Below, in pieces: positions 11,118 through 24,061 of a stretch of 64,000 nt of DNA. This stretch comes from Physcomitrium patens (Eukaryota > Streptophyta > Bryopsida > Funariales > Funariaceae). The DNA lies in assembly GCF_000002425.4 (NCBI RefSeq), contig NC_037253.1:19291602-19355601 (forward strand), written 5' to 3'. A program made the position numbers and the translations under genes. How positions within the stretch are numbered: the stretch's first letter is position 1; each line of letters begins with the position of its first letter. The notes under the pieces were generated by a model. The model saw only the letters and a program-made list of their open reading frames with translations. It made no database searches and was not told the DNA's origin.

Positions 11118-13132
11118 TCAACCATTTGCTGTCCATGTAAAAGTCAGCAGCCCTAGACCTAGTGTCATGAACAATACAAAACATCCCAAAAGCATTGTAA
11201 ACCAATAAGAAACTTTATCTTTCTGCTCATTGTCTTTATTGGCAGTACTGACTTTGTTCAACATGTATGTAATCTTCTCAAGATTGCCGTCTTTGGCAGC
11301 CTTCTGGATGTCATCCTCCACTGCAGCTAAAAGTTTAAGTTTGAGCTCCTTCTGTTGGTCCCTACTTGCCCAGATCCATCCTGTTGTATTCCATAAAAAA
11401 ATCCCAAAATAAACCCCCGTGACTACATCTACACTATAATGATGTCGTTCACGAATTTCCCTTTGTGCAGTATGTACAACTAGTAGCCATATTAAAGTCG
11501 AAGTCCAGCCAGGATAGGCCTCCTGCACATTGACGAAAAGAAATCACAATTAACAATTCAGTACAGATTAGTAAAGGAAGTTGGTGGTTCTTCATGATAT
11601 AGAAGTTTGCAAATGATTCGTGGATGAAGAACTAGATGACTGTCATACCTGCCAAGCCATGGCTGTTAAAACTGCCACGAATACATGACCACTGAACATA
11701 AGATCATTGCATCCACCGGCGGCACTGTTCTTAAACGTGTTAAACCAGTCATATCCTGTCTGCCCAGTCTTTGCAGGATCTCTGGGTCTCAATATGTTCA
11801 CCAGAAATTGCAGTGAACCCCAGTTGGGCACGTATTCTGCAGGGTAGTTTTCAAGTGACGCTGCGAAAAAAATAAACAAAAATAATAATAAATTCCTACA
11901 CGTTGAACAGAGATTATATTCAGAGAAAATAAAATACCAAACAGCAATGCAGACCTAGTTCATCTCATTTCTTTATCTCTTTTTCTCAATTGGAACTTAC
12001 CAAATGCCTCGTCCCGACTGATGATTTGTTGGACCATTCGAGGGTCCTTCGAGTACGGCACGTAGTACTTCTGTGCCCATGGATGTGGGTGGTTGGCGAT
12101 TGTAAAACGTGCCTGAGCACACCAGGGTCTTGCCGAAGGCAGAATAGTTGCAGTAAATGTCGAAACTCGGATGAGCCTTCCGCATGCCATGGTGAACATA
12201 TAGCGCGCACCCAGTGCCATACCCGGAGCTTTCACGCAACCATACAACACCGAAAATGCCAAAAGGAGGAATAGCATCAAATAATGATGAAGCCCAATGA
12301 TTGGCTCTCGTAGAAGAGCCACAATTACTTTTGGAAGCTTCTCGTTCGAAAATAGGACCGTCCATTGTCCTGAATCTGGCAGAGGCGCAGTATTCCTGGT
12401 ATTCTAAAACAATCTAATTAGGCACGGTCTCATGAGCTTCTTGGTTACACAGTTGAATAAATTTATATATATATATATATATATATACATTTCACTCAAA
12501 ATCACTTATTGTTTACACCTTGTCTTCGATGTTTGATCGGACTTGCAGGTACAGACATACGAATGAACCGCTTACTGAAACAGAGGACAGTGATGACCTT
12601 TATCTCGCAGCAGGATATAGCTCATTGCATGCGGTAATTTTTTAACACACATTTGCACTTTTACACCACGGATCGACATGAAAGAATCCCATCGAGCCGA
12701 TTTGAGAGGATGAATTCAGCAGAGATGAAGCTCCTGGTATTCCAATCAGGCAGGAAACCTACCGCTTGTTCACTAAAGCTTCTCCAGTGGTACTTGGGCA
12801 AATACTAACAAAAATCAAGAGATAAACGTTCAGAATACTCACCAGTGCCAATCCATACCCAGAACAGCAGTCACATATTGCATAGCCGCAGCCTCCACGA
12901 AGAGACAACAAACCATGAACACCAGGGAACCTACGAACATTCCAATCGACCTAAGCTCCTGGGTCCAGTAATCGTAGTTCAGGGCACGACATACAATTGC
13001 TACAGCAAAGACTCCCCAAATAACAGGTCTTAGAATCTCGTGCAGCCCCGGGAGGATTTCTCTCAAGTAATCTGCTCCCAGATATGCTACTGCCACCACA
13101 CCTAATGCATTGGGATACGATGCCCTTTTCAT
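11118..13132 (-). CDS. Sphingomyelin-synthase-like / PAP2-type lipid enzyme, four exons
   Basis: Exons 13132-12843, 12395-12001, 11860-11649 and 11522-11118 join in frame through GT..AG introns into 433 residues, close to plant relatives of about 420. It is an integral membrane protein: hydrophobic stretches occur in exon 1, in LMLFLLLAFSVLYG, and in two C-terminal segments. The catalytic motifs of the sphingomyelin synthase/lipid phosphatase fold are intact: SGHVFVAVLTAMAW in exon 3 and HHYSVDVVTGVYFG in exon 4, giving the His-His-Asp triad. PDSGQW, ILPSARPWC and HPHPWAQKYYVPY are typical of the plant subfamily. The likely role is phosphoryl head-group transfer or hydrolysis on a sphingolipid or phospholipid in Golgi/ER membranes; the substrate cannot be read from sequence. 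ATG at 13132 is chosen because an in-frame TAG lies upstream. This is the only clearly intact single-copy host gene here. Confidence 0.88.
12463..12487. repeat. (TA)n microsatellite in intron 1 of the lipid-enzyme gene
   Basis: About twelve TA units inside the 447-nt first intron (12396-12842). Confidence 0.9.
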
Positions 13133-14075
13133 GGCAGGCCTCTCTTTCTACTTCCCCCTTCAGCAAGGGAAGTATAGATTTCTTAGGAGAAAAGGCCTCC
13201 CCCTTCCCAGAATTGTTGATATCTTACACAACTATGGATGTTGGCATTGGACGCATCTGCCCAAGCCGAGGCATACGAGCTGCCATGTATCAAGCGAGGT
13301 TCGGAAGCCAGAAACTAACATACACAGGAACGATTTGAGCCTCGCAAGAGAGTCTGCTAAATGCAGCACGAATCTGATGACGAAGAATTAATACTGCAAT
13401 AACCGCTAATGTTTCACACATGATGTAAAAACTAAACAGCAGCAACAAAGATATCTTACAGATAACTACAAAAGTTTGGCGTCAATCGCATGTACACAAT
13501 TTATTCACCGAAAACGAAAACAGAACATTGTAGACGAATTGAACATTGATGCACCATACACGTAGAATTGCTAAGCAAAATGCGGCTCCGATCGGACCAC
13601 ATGCTGGCCGTGATCATCACATTCACAGGAAGACTATGCGTTTTCAATTCCGTTCTCTTCATGGTAACAAGCTTTAGAACCATTCACCGTGAAGAGCAAC
13701 CCTCCGTGCAGCGTTCCGCAAACTGCCGACAACTTCTCCTCCGTTTTCACTTTTTCACTTTTTCTTTTTCTTGCTCTTCCTTCTTTTCACTTTTCTTTAT
13801 CTGTTTCTTTTTCCCTCTCTTTGCTACTTTAAGAAAGAAATATGTATTGAAGATAATTTTGGCTTTCATGCACAAACTCTTATTTATAAAATTAATGAGC
13901 CACCATAGACAACTTAGCCATGGATTCTCTAGGACTAAATAATTTATTCCTTTGTTTCTATTTGTTATACTTGTCCAAATATTTTCTTGCCCAAATTTGG
14001 ATTTTTTATCCATTTGATGAAAAAAATATAGTAGATATTGTTTATTTCTTCAAAAGCTCATAAGTTGTATCTTTT
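13133..14075. other. 5' flank of the lipid-enzyme gene
   Basis: Presumed leader and promoter of the minus-strand gene. A long pyrimidine run (plus strand 13745-13825) is present. Short ORFs on both strands match nothing and overlap each other. From about 13840 the sequence becomes AT-rich up to the copia LTR. Confidence 0.5.
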
Positions 14076-14328
14076 TGTTGAGAGCATTAAATGTAGCTGA
14101 CACTCTCCATAACATTCACTATAGTTATAATAAATATTGTAGATACAATATTTAGAATGTAGTAGAGAGAAATTATCTTCTCTTCTTTTTTTTATATACA
14201 AGTGAGACAACCACATTAATACACAGTTTTTTTAGAAGTTGTCTCTCCTTCTATATACTCTCTTGTGTATGTATGTATGTGCACATTACTTCTAGCTATT
14301 CTTGTATCTTTCTAAAACATTCTCAACA
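14076..14328 (+). repeat. 5' LTR of a Ty1/copia element
   Basis: 253 bp bounded by TGTTGAG and its inverted complement CTCAACA. A gag and integrase of copia type follow on the same strand, and a primer site abuts the right end. No matching 3' LTR is visible in the window. Confidence 0.72.
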
Positions 14329-14344
14329 TGTTATCAGTATGATT
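14329..14344 (+). promoter_or_regulatory. Primer-binding site of the copia element
   Basis: TGTTATCAGTATGATT directly follows the LTR end and resembles the initiator-methionine tRNA primer site TGGTATCAGAGC with three changes. This contrasts with the chromoviruses here, which lack a TGG-type site at the LTR edge. Confidence 0.6.
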
Positions 14345-15148
14345 GCTCTTATGCACTACTCTTGGTTCTTAAAAACTTGTGTATACCTTGTCTTTTTTTT
14401 TTGTTTGTTTGTTTCTTTTCTTTTCGTTTCTTTTCTTTTCTTTTCTTATATTGCATCGCCTTGCTTGCTTGTTGCACCCTACCAATTGTTGCTGCTCCCG
14501 CCTGCCTTCACAACTCTGCTACCAAACTATTATTGACTATTGTACCTTGTCATTTGTCATTGCTATTATTGTCGTCATTATCCGCAATTGCTATCACTGT
14601 CCGCTATCCATCATCCACCATCTGCAATTGTCATTACTGCTGTCAATTATTGCTTGCCGCTTGCTATTGCTATTGCAGTCCACTATAGATTCCTATTTTT
14701 GTGGAAAAAATATAAAAAATAAAAAATAAAATCTTTCCAAAAAATTTAATATTTTTGATTTCAAGTTCAACTTTATTATTTTATTTGACTTTATATTTCA
14801 AGATGCATTATATTCAACCTTTTTTACTTGATTTTGTATTTTTTTTACACATTCATTTATAATGAGTGCTTTAACATCCTCAATTGTATCCATTATATTT
14901 CCAACTATCATCATTGTATCCCAACATTTTCAAGCTTTTTTATTTTTACCGTTGGCTGTTGATAGAAACAATTATATATTATAGGCAAAAATGGAAAAAA
15001 AAAATTATTTGCAAAACAATTCTCACATACAATTTTGTTTGAAGAATCTTTTATTATAAGTACTTCTATTCATCTTGTTATTTGTTAGAAAGCACTTCTT
15101 CTCCTTCGTCGTCATCTTATACTTGCATTACAACATTAATATTTAAAA
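14345..15148. other. Leader region of the copia element
   Basis: Pyrimidine-rich non-coding sequence (14390-14450 mostly TTTC/TTTG repeats; 14480-14690 CT-rich with TTGC/ATTG repeats). ORFs here are low-complexity and not supported. Confidence 0.45.
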
Positions 15149-15999
15149 ATGGAAGATTTAACTAAGCTTTGGGAGAATCTTAAATCCAAGTTTGATCATC
15201 AAAAGACCATTTTCCTTCCACATGCACATCATAATTGGATACATTTACATATCTTGGATTTTAAAAATTTAAATGCTTTCAACAATAAAATGTATTATAT
15301 TGTCTCATAGCTACAATTGTGTAAACAAAGCATCTATGAAGAAGAAATGATTGAAAAAACTCTCTCTACATTTCTTTCCACATCTATTGTGCTTACACAA
15401 CAATATAAGAACATTAAATTTTAAAGTCATCATGATCTCATGTCCTATCTATTTCTTGTGGAGAAACAAAATGAGCTACTTTTGCATAATGCAAAAACTC
15501 ATCCTATTGAAACCAAAATTCTAGAATCTCATGCACTTAATAATTCAAAGTCTAAGAAAAAATTATACAAACATGGAAAAGGTGCTCATAAGCACCAAGG
15601 TAATTATGATTGTGGCTATTTTTGCATGTATGAAAAGAATAAATATTCTATTGTTAATTAAAATAAAAAATAAAAATTAGAGATGCATTCTTGCTATAAA
15701 TGTGGCATGATTGGATATTTAGTACATGCATGCCACACTTCAAAATACTTTATTAAAATGCTTCAAGAAAACAAAAAGCTTTTAGTTGAGACTTGTAAAG
15801 TTCATACCATGGATGCGTCCATAGATTTAATTAGTATTGATGATTTAGATACTTATATGAATGACAAAACCTCTAATGTTGAGTCAAATGATGCATTCAT
15901 TAATTCTACAACAACATATACTATCCTACAAGATAGATGGTTTTTTATTGAAAAATCTTTGATGACCATGGCTGAAATAAATACGTTTTGTTTCTAAAA
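15149..15999 (+). pseudogene. Copia gag, decayed
   Basis: Begins ATGGAAGATTTAACTAAG (MEDLTKLWENLKSKFDHQK), a typical copia UBN2/gag start, and runs in one broken frame with stops at 15308, 15422 and 15659. The zinc knuckle near 15690 reads CYKCGMIGYLVHAC, so the His of CX2CX4HX4C is replaced by Tyr. Downstream is a protease linker (RWFFIEKSLM). Confidence 0.75.
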
Positions 16000-16479
16000 G
16001 GAAACAACAATAGTAAAATTACTTGCAAGATCCATCATAAAATATAAATATGCAATGTTTGTACCCTCAGCACCTCAAAGCCTAATCAACTACCAAGATG
16101 TGTGTGCCAATGGTTATTACCTTTCAACCACCATTTTAGATAGATAACATGTTTTGGTTCTTGCACAAAATCATAAATTTGTTGAAAAATCCTTTGTTGC
16201 AAAAAAAATGGTTTATACTAGATTATAATTTAGCCTCTCATTATATTTAATTTTGCATCATCTATCACAGAGAGTCATGTTTTTCTTTGGCATAGATGAT
16301 TGGAACATCCAAGATCTACATTATTTTGGAAGATAATTCCTTGTATAATTAGGTATAATTTAAACTTATAAATATAGATTCTATAGAATTATGTCATACA
16401 TGTATGTAAGGTAATATGATTGCTTAACCTTCAATTTGGAAACTTCCACGAGAGTTACCACTAAAGCTTGAAAAGCTAC

Positions 16480-17190
16480 ATGGTAATATTTGTCGTCTTA
16501 TTAATCCAATATCTAGACCATTTTGTTATTTTTTGATCTTTGTTGATGCATTGGTCAAACAATCACATGTTTTATTGTTATCAATTCAAAACATGGTGTT
16601 TGCTAATTTTATATCTATGCTTATTTGTTTTTGGGAATATTTTCTTAATTATCCTATTAAAACATTGCATATGGATAATACAAAAGAATTTGCATTAAAG
16701 TCTTTTAAAGACTATTATATTATAATAGGGATTGAATTGACATATTGTGTTTCATATGAATATGCTCAAAATGGGCTTATAGAGTTATTTATAAAGAGTA
16801 TACAACTCATTACTCGACCACTCTTTCTTCAAGCAAATTTATTTACATCTATATAAGATCATGTAGTTTTGCATGCTGTAGCATTAATATGCCTTTGTCC
16901 TTCTTCTCTTGAAATTATTACACCACAAGAGCTCATTTCAAATCATGTTCCTAATATATCTCACCTACAAGTGTTTGATTGCTGTGATTGGATTCTAGTA
17001 CTAGAATTTCAATGGCGTACTATTGAAGCTCAATCACAAAAAAAAAATATATGCTGGTTTTGATTCACTAAGCATTTTATTGTAATATTGATCTTCTATT
17101 CGACATATTACTACATTGTTGTATTTTATGAAGTTTTGCTTGAGAATTCATTTGAGATGTGGTTGTGGATGGTAGGAATGAAATTGCAAT
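16480..17190 (+). pseudogene. Copia integrase, decayed and truncated
   Basis: Open pieces 16533-16856 and 16869-17063. Motifs match copia integrase: FVDALVKQSHV, YPIKTLHMDN (second catalytic Asp), YEYAQNGLIE (catalytic Glu), then HAVALICLCPSS and VPNISHLQVFDC. Between gag and here (16000-16480) the protease and integrase start are only faintly visible. RT, RNase H and the 3' LTR are missing; sequence past 17190 is low complexity. Confidence 0.82.
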
Positions 17191-19479
17191 AATAAAAATC
17201 ATAATTCTATTAGAATTTTAAATAATTCTTATTAAACTTTAATAAGTGCTAAAAAATCTTCAATCAAATTCTAAAAAAAAATTCAAAGAAATCAATAAAT
17301 AAATAATAAAAAAATCCTAAAGAAATTCAAAAGAAATCCACAATATATCTTAAAAGAATCTTTAAAAAATCCTAAATAAATATTACAATAATTTCAATTA
17401 TATCTTTAATAAATTTTAACTAAGTTGTAATTTTATCCTAATTGAAATCTTTATTCACTTCAATCGAATCTTAGGCCAAATTTTAAATCCTAAGCAAAAT
17501 ATATATTCTAAATGTTAAAAAAATTCTAAACTCTATATCCTAAATCTTAAGCAAATCTTGAATCTCAAGCAAATCTTAACTCTAATTCTAAATCCTAGTC
17601 TAATTTAGAACCATAATATCTATTGCTTAAATCATTATTCTTTCTTAAAATTTCATATAATCTTCAAAAATTAAATTAGCAACAAATACAAAAGTTTTGA
17701 AGATAATTACACTTATCAATTGGAAGAAAAATCCTAAAATCTGCATGGATATTGGCTAGCCTCCTATTCCAATGTGAATGTTGAACTTCTAGCACCAATA
17801 TCTCCTTTTCAAAATATTAATTTGTTCTTAAATTTCATATATATGTAAAAAATTATGTCTATTATCCTCACTCAAATTTCACTTCAATCCAATTATTAGA
17901 TTGTTAAAAATCTTAGAAATCCTAACTGCCTCTCAAAATCTAATTTTCAAGACTTCAACCTACTTGAAATTTAATAACCTTCAATTCATTTATTTGATGA
18001 AGCTCAAGCTTTCAGTATATACTTTAGACAATTATTCATATAGGTCCTCAAATTTTGAATGGTGGATCTACTACCAAACTCATGAAATTTTTTAAAACCT
18101 AATATCTTTTTTATTTCACAAATCCCAGAATCGCATAAAACAACTATGACTTCGTAAGGCTCTTTCAAGTCATTACACACTTAAATCATTCAAAATTAAT
18201 GCCTAAAAAAACCTTATCTTCTCCCAAATCTTTTTCTTCAATCTCCAAAAGAACTTCGAAATTATTGTAGATGCTTGATTTTGTACCTCAAGGTCTGATT
18301 TCAACACATGTTAATAATTGGTCTTCTTTGGATATCAAATTTTGTCCTTTTGAATTAATTTTAGTTCAAATCAAGTCCTTACTTCTTCTTACGTTGTCGT
18401 ATTATGTGCTACCTTGTTTGAGAATGCAACGGGCATCTGGCTGTGGAAGATAAAACAGTGTTTTACAAGTATCTGAGTAGGCTAGTGGGTTTCAACCATC
18501 TCAATACAACTATTTCAGATTTCAATGTAAAAGCTTAATTTCATTAGAAAATATTTAGAAACATTATTTTTAATAACTTCAAAATATTATAAACACAAAT
18601 CTTTTATTAATTGTTATTTTTTTATTTTATTTTATTTTATTTTTTATTTTTTTTAAATCCTAACTCTAGACAGCAAAATTCGGCAAGCTGTAATTTTCAA
18701 TTTGACCATCCAACTATTATAAACTTCTACCACTAGTATCTTTGCAATCCTTCTAATTGCTCAAGAAGTTTCAATCCAATCTAACTTACAAGTTGCGAGA
18801 AAATGCCAGTCATCTATACTAGTATATCTTAACCGCCGCCTAAAAGTCCTCGACTTACCATGCCAAAAGTCACCTTATTCCAGTCGGTAGATCTCCAAAT
18901 ATTACAAAAACTCTAAACAATCCCAATCTGCTAACTTTTGATATCTCTTTATGTTAATGGTCAAATATCCTCTATCAGTTTCGTCGGATACATACAATTT
19001 TTTGCATGCACTCGGCATACTCAACCCTCTAGACACCTCTAAATTTCAATCGTAGAAGTTTCTCCAATTTCACAAAAAAGTCAAGAGTATCAGCCTTAAA
19101 TTTATTGCAAAAACCCAATTCACCAATATAAACACTGACTTTCAACAACGATTGCCAAAAGTCCTTTCAAATCCTATGAATCCAATTTTACACCTTTGGA
19201 AGGAGCTTGAAGCTAGCTCTCCAACCTCAAAATCCTGATCTCCGAATGCCTCTTTCTTTATCCTCTCCTCCCTTTTAAGTCCATGTAGTTTCCATTTCTC
19301 TTGCCCTAGACTCCGAATTAGAACAACCGATGGTACTTCCCTGAAATTCCTGTCTCTAAGAGGATCTTTCTACGAAAAGGACGTTTCTTCCAAAACGACA
19401 TAGAGAATGAAACAGATTGAAATGGAACCAAAGCTTCTGTATTGGAGAACTCATAGGGTTGTCCAACCAAGTCAGGTCT
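17191..19479. other. AT-rich degenerate sequence
   Basis: 17200-17640 is dominated by irregular AATCCTAA/AAATCTTAA words. 18620-18655 is a TTTTA run. 18660-19320 resembles old LTR/leader sequence of element-E type in minus orientation, judged only by eye. No gene recognised. Confidence 0.4.
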
Positions 19480-20040
19480 CATACTGGGTAAGAGGCCCAT
19501 ACCATACCTGGATTGGATGTCTCCGTAATCGGATCAAATTGGCCCTTCACATCAGACTCATCCGAATATTGAATTGGTCCTTTTTCCTTTTGCTGACTCT
19601 TGGTAAGAATGGCTCGGACTCATTCTACCCAATTTATCGGAGAATCTTGAGGACCTTGATTTATCTCCTCAATTTTTCCTTGGCTTTAGATCTGTTGATC
19701 CTGTTTATTGAAATTGGACGGAGCATTATATTGTTGATAAGTATGCCTTGACAGCTTGCAATTCCTTCACACTAGCACGTAATCATTACTGGCTTTGAGA
19801 TTGAAACATTCACTGACATAATGACCAACCTATTTGCAACAAAAATGACAAAGTGGTCTTCCTGCACCCTCATCATACATATTGGGTGTCTCCACTGGTA
19901 TAAACCTACTAGGCTTGTTCCATGTAGGGTTAAAAAATGATCTTAGTTGTCCCATTGGTACGGACGATACTTGATTTGATGACGCCGGTGGGGTGACATT
20001 AACTGACCCTGAATATTGGCACTAGAATTGGTCAATGTTT
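19480..20040 (-). pseudogene. Gag fragment with zinc knuckle, element-E lineage
   Basis: Minus-strand translation gives NPTWNKPSRFIPVETP, then a knuckle CHFCCK-stop-VGHYVSEC near 19860-19815, which fits CX2CX4HX4C with one stop inside. It abuts the C-terminal tail of E integrase at 20041, an order (pol end then gag) that means two copies are joined or rearranged. Confidence 0.6.
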
Positions 20041-22963
20041 ATAACATCCAAGATGACTAAATATTAATAATATCTTTTTTATTTATATTTTCACCATATA
20101 GTCGTGTTACAACACGACATCGATCCTCTCTAAACCTATGCATCCTCTGGTATGCACCAAATAACCCAATTGTTGTTTGATTCATAAACACTCTCTAAGT
20201 CTGCGTCCAAATCCTCTTCATCATTTTTGCTATCCATATCAAATTCATCTTCTTGTTGACGAGTATCTATATCTTCACTAAGGTCTTCTATATTTATTTC
20301 TATGTATCTTTATTTAAATATTTTTACTCACTTCCCTGTAATTGGTATTTTTAACCTTATTTCATCTAATTCTTGCAATGAGTATGTTGTATTATCATGA
20401 ATAATTGTTATCGCATATGGTCCAAACCATAGTTTAGAAAACTTCCTTAAAGTACTATATTGATTGTCCAAGCTACTATTATAGACCAAAATCCAATCAC
20501 CTTCTTCAATTGCTTTAGGCCTCAATCAATGCTGCTTATCAAATCGTGTCTTGTTTTGTAACCTCGCTCTTTTTAACCTTTCTAATGCTATTTGCACATC
20601 TTTTGATCTTTGGTCTAATTGTTGAATTCTAATAGCTAGAAGTTCTTCTCTTATTAATCCATCTTCCTATGGTAGTACACTCCAAGTAGGTACTTTTTCA
20701 TCAATTGGCATAATTGGTTTTAGACCTGTCATAAGCTCAATAGGCATATATCCCATTATTGAGCTATGAATTATTCGATCAGTCCATAATACAAATGACA
20801 AAAGTCGTGGCCATTCTCTAACCTTCCCATTACAAGCTTTAACTAATGCTTTCATAATTGGTAGGTGACCATGTTCACTTTTTACATTTCCTTCAGGATT
20901 ATAAGCAGTAGTCAGTGATAGTTTAATTCCACATCTTTCAAAGAATTTACGAGCTTCTCGTGCATTTATTCTCCATGATTTGCAGTGATTTTGCCTACAC
21001 ATCCGTAGCGGCAAATAACATCTTCAAGCAAAAATCTACAAATTCTTTCTATAGTTTTTGTTCTCAATGCTCTTCTTTCTACTTGATTTGATAAATCTTC
21101 ACGAGCTAAGACCAAATATCTTATTTACCATAACCCGATTGGCATAATAACCAAATCAACAACCCACTTAAAATGAATAGCTAGAGGATATGTAGGATGA
21201 AGACTATCTCGATTTCATATATTAGAATACGTTTGAAAAATTTCTCATGATTCTATAAATAAGAGCACATCTTGATACATATTTCTCCACGAATATTGTT
21301 CCTTAAGTTTAGCAAAAGTAGCCGAAATTCCTCTATGTCTTGCCCATAAACTATCATGAAACCCTTTTAATAATTTTTGTTTCTCTTCTTTATTGCCTAT
21401 CACTCTTTGTGGCATTCCAATTCCTTTCTTTGGTCTCTTCCATAAGAATCCTTCTTGAAACAAAAATCCATATGTTTTTTTTCTTATTTGTTTAAATTTT
21501 TTTGTAGACCAATTTTCTTGCTTAGTCAAGGTATTCAAGTAATGATCAATATCCGATAATTCTCCTTCATAACTTTCTTTAAGAAATAGCTTGTCTTCTT
21601 TGTTAAGATTTGATATTGAATAGAATTTTGACCCAAAATCATTAACATCTTCAACCATTTTGTCTTTTCTTTCATATCTTGCTCGAGATAGCATGTCTGC
21701 TACTAAATCGTCCTTTCTAGTAACATGCTTAAATTCCAGATTTAATGACTTAATATAAGCAATCCATCTTAACATTTCAATGTCCGATATTGAAAAATTA
21801 GTAATCATTTGAAGCAATGGCAACCAATCTGTTTCAACTACTACTGTTCCATCAATCAAATAATCCCTTTCAACTTTTATAGCCAAAAAAACTCTCCAAA
21901 GTTCCCCTTTCATTTGCGAATATGCACGTTGATGAATACTTAAAACTTTAGCTCCAAATTGAACTACAAATCTATTTCCACTTGAATCATCTTCATCCAC
22001 AGCCCATCCAATAGCAATAAGACTAGTATCCACAGTAAGAATTTCTTATCTATTACAGTCATAATTAATTTTTCTTAAAATTGGAGGTGTCACTAATAAA
22101 ACCTTTAGCTTCTGCATTGCTTCAGTATGCTTTCTTTTCCATTTAAATCGATAACCCTTACGTAATAATTCATACAATGGATCTGTTATATGAACATAAT
22201 GAAGAATCCATATACGATAAAATACACAAGCTCCAAAAAACCTGCGTACTTTTGTTAAAGAGTCACATGAATCCTTCATCCTTCTAATTGCATCAACTTT
22301 GATTGGATTTGGCTTTCTTCCATAAAATCCACACAAATGTCCAACAATAAGAACTTCCTGCACTCCAAATGTAGATTTTGCTCCTGAAAGTGTAAGATGA
22401 ATCTCTTCAATTCGAGTTAAAATCTTTTCATAATCTTGTATATGATCAACAACATATTTGCGACACCCCCTCTCATCTAAAGTTTCATCTTTTTCTCCTT
22501 TTTTATAACCTTTGATAGGAACATCATCTAAAAAGGATAAAGTTTTTTTAGGAATGAAGTCTCTTAATACCTTGTTCATCCCATTCATCATATGTGCAAC
22601 TGAGTTAGTAGCACCTTGAAGGAGAGTATACATTTTAAGTAATCCAAGTGTTGTTTTCATTATTGTTAGATCTCTACTCCCATGCACAAGTTGAAATTGA
22701 TCATAATCCAAATATAAATCATCCATTGAATAAATTGCCCTTCTTACAAACACTTCTGCAAACTCGTTTGCTAAAAGTCCTATACTTACATTTCTTATAA
22801 TTAATGCATTTATTGACTGCATATCTTAAATAAAACGTAACGATCTATTTTTCTTAGGCATCGTAAACCAACGACTAGAATATGGAGCAAAAGAAGGCTC
22901 CAAAACTTTCATTTTTATCTTTTCTTTCAATAATTCTACCAATTTAGGTAAATGTGCCCTTGT
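20041..22963 (-). pseudogene. Element E: Ty3/gypsy pol with an FLDD reverse transcriptase
   Basis: Minus-strand pol from RT (22963) to the integrase tail. RT: HLPKLVELL at the right edge, DLYLDYDQFQL, QGATNSVAHMMNGMNKVLRDF, and the catalytic box SFLDDVPIKG, with Phe-Leu-Asp-Asp instead of YxDD. RNase H and the tether follow (22033-21245, 262 residues open). Integrase appears at 21014-20667 (GNVKSEHGH with the catalytic Glu) and 20525-20328, followed by a very acidic tail (SEDIDTRQQEDEFDMDS). No chromodomain. Element C inserted into its RT start; the bases just upstream (29019-29107) now lie inverted. Stops and frameshifts make it inactive. Confidence 0.85.
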
Positions 22964-23501
22964 CAAGGTCAAGAACTCGATGAAAAATCAATTCATACAA
23001 GTGAGCCTTTACTCAAAGAAAAGTAACAAAATATAAATAAATAAGTATGTATATTGAAAGAGAAACTAGAATGGCTATAACCAAAAGACAAAAAAACTAG
23101 AGACCCTTGAAACTAGATTGGAAGCAAGAAAGGAGTTGACAAGAGTGAAGAAGGCTTTACTTTTGTCTCTATATATACTATCTAACTAGAGGCTACGTGG
23201 TGACGTCCAATAGGACCTCCAATATGTGTTGCCTTTATAAGACTCATGCCTTGACTTACAAGGCAAGTTTTTCTACGTGTGGGCCACATAATTAGCTTGA
23301 TCTTCAAGCTAACAACATGTGTGGCACATGGCCAACTTGTTGACCAAGTTTCTAATCCAAAAAGTCAATTAAAGATACCTATGAAGTCAAAGCACTGACT
23401 ATGAAGCTTCTAAGAAGCTTCCATATTAAATACTATAGAATTAACTTACTTTTACCTACTTGTATATATAATTACTAGCTTATATGAGTATGTCCATAAC
23501 A
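22964..23501 (-). repeat. LTR at the left end of element C (538 bp)
   Basis: In minus orientation it starts TGTTATGGACATAC at 23501 and ends ACCTTGACA at 22964. The next bases in that direction are AGGGC, continuing E pol (RAHLPK). About 95 percent identical by eye to the plus-oriented LTR at 29108-29648. It contains TATA box, inverted repeat and the ACTCTTGTCAA word of the predicted RNA start. Confidence 0.88.
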
Positions 23502-23542
23502 TTACCCCCCCTTCTAAGGACGAGTTCCACGAGGAGCGGTCA

Positions 23543-23965
23543 TCATATGTTGAAAAAATCTATGATGCGACAAATTGTATTCACCACATACTCTGATCTT
23601 TGTTCTCTTCGAAGATGATTGATAGGGCCTCTCAACCATCGGTAGTGTCCCATACCAAGGCGAGAAGACTACCCAGTTATTTGAGCATTGTTGAGGCCTT
23701 CATAACTTCCTTCGATTAGAGCATTTGGAACACCATTAGGAGTTGTTCCTACCTCTAGCACAATCACCAAACATCAAGAGTCTCTTCCCAAATTGTGATA
23801 CCAAACGCGTTGTATCTTGCCATCTATTCGAGGAAGAATATGTCATTCTTGAAGATTTTTATCTCGATTGCATCGTCTTGAAGGTTATAACAATTGTAAT
23901 ATCTCATCCGATAGGTCAGCAAATGAAGGCTCTTCAGTCGAATCCACTAGTTGTTGGTTCTCCAT
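23543..23965 (-). pseudogene. ORF3 of element C, full length with a few stops
   Basis: Exactly as long as ORF3 of element D (423 nt) and colinear with it: MENQQ start, EPSFADLSDE, SRRCNRD, RVWYHNLGRDS, VGTTPNGVPN, GMGHYRWLRGPINHLRREQRSEYV, ending DFFNI. Stops occur where D has CGA (TGA after GRDS) and at three other sites; no indel is evident. The kept length and mostly conservative changes suggest selection until recently. Confidence 0.78.
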
Positions 23966-24061
23966 CTCTTGAGCGTTACAACTACAAAGAAGCTACAAAC
24001 AAGGATTGAAAGTTGAATGTTATCTTGCCTAGATATAGTTTCTTTTATAAAGAAGGTTTTC

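Noticed and set aside
14273-14729. Phe/Leu/Cys-rich ORFs in the copia leader
   Set aside because: Produced by a pyrimidine-rich low-complexity tract; frames overlap and have no conserved motif.
17200-17640. Degenerate telomere-like array (AATCCTAA words)
   Set aside because: Words are irregular and do not fit the plant CCCTAAA period of seven.
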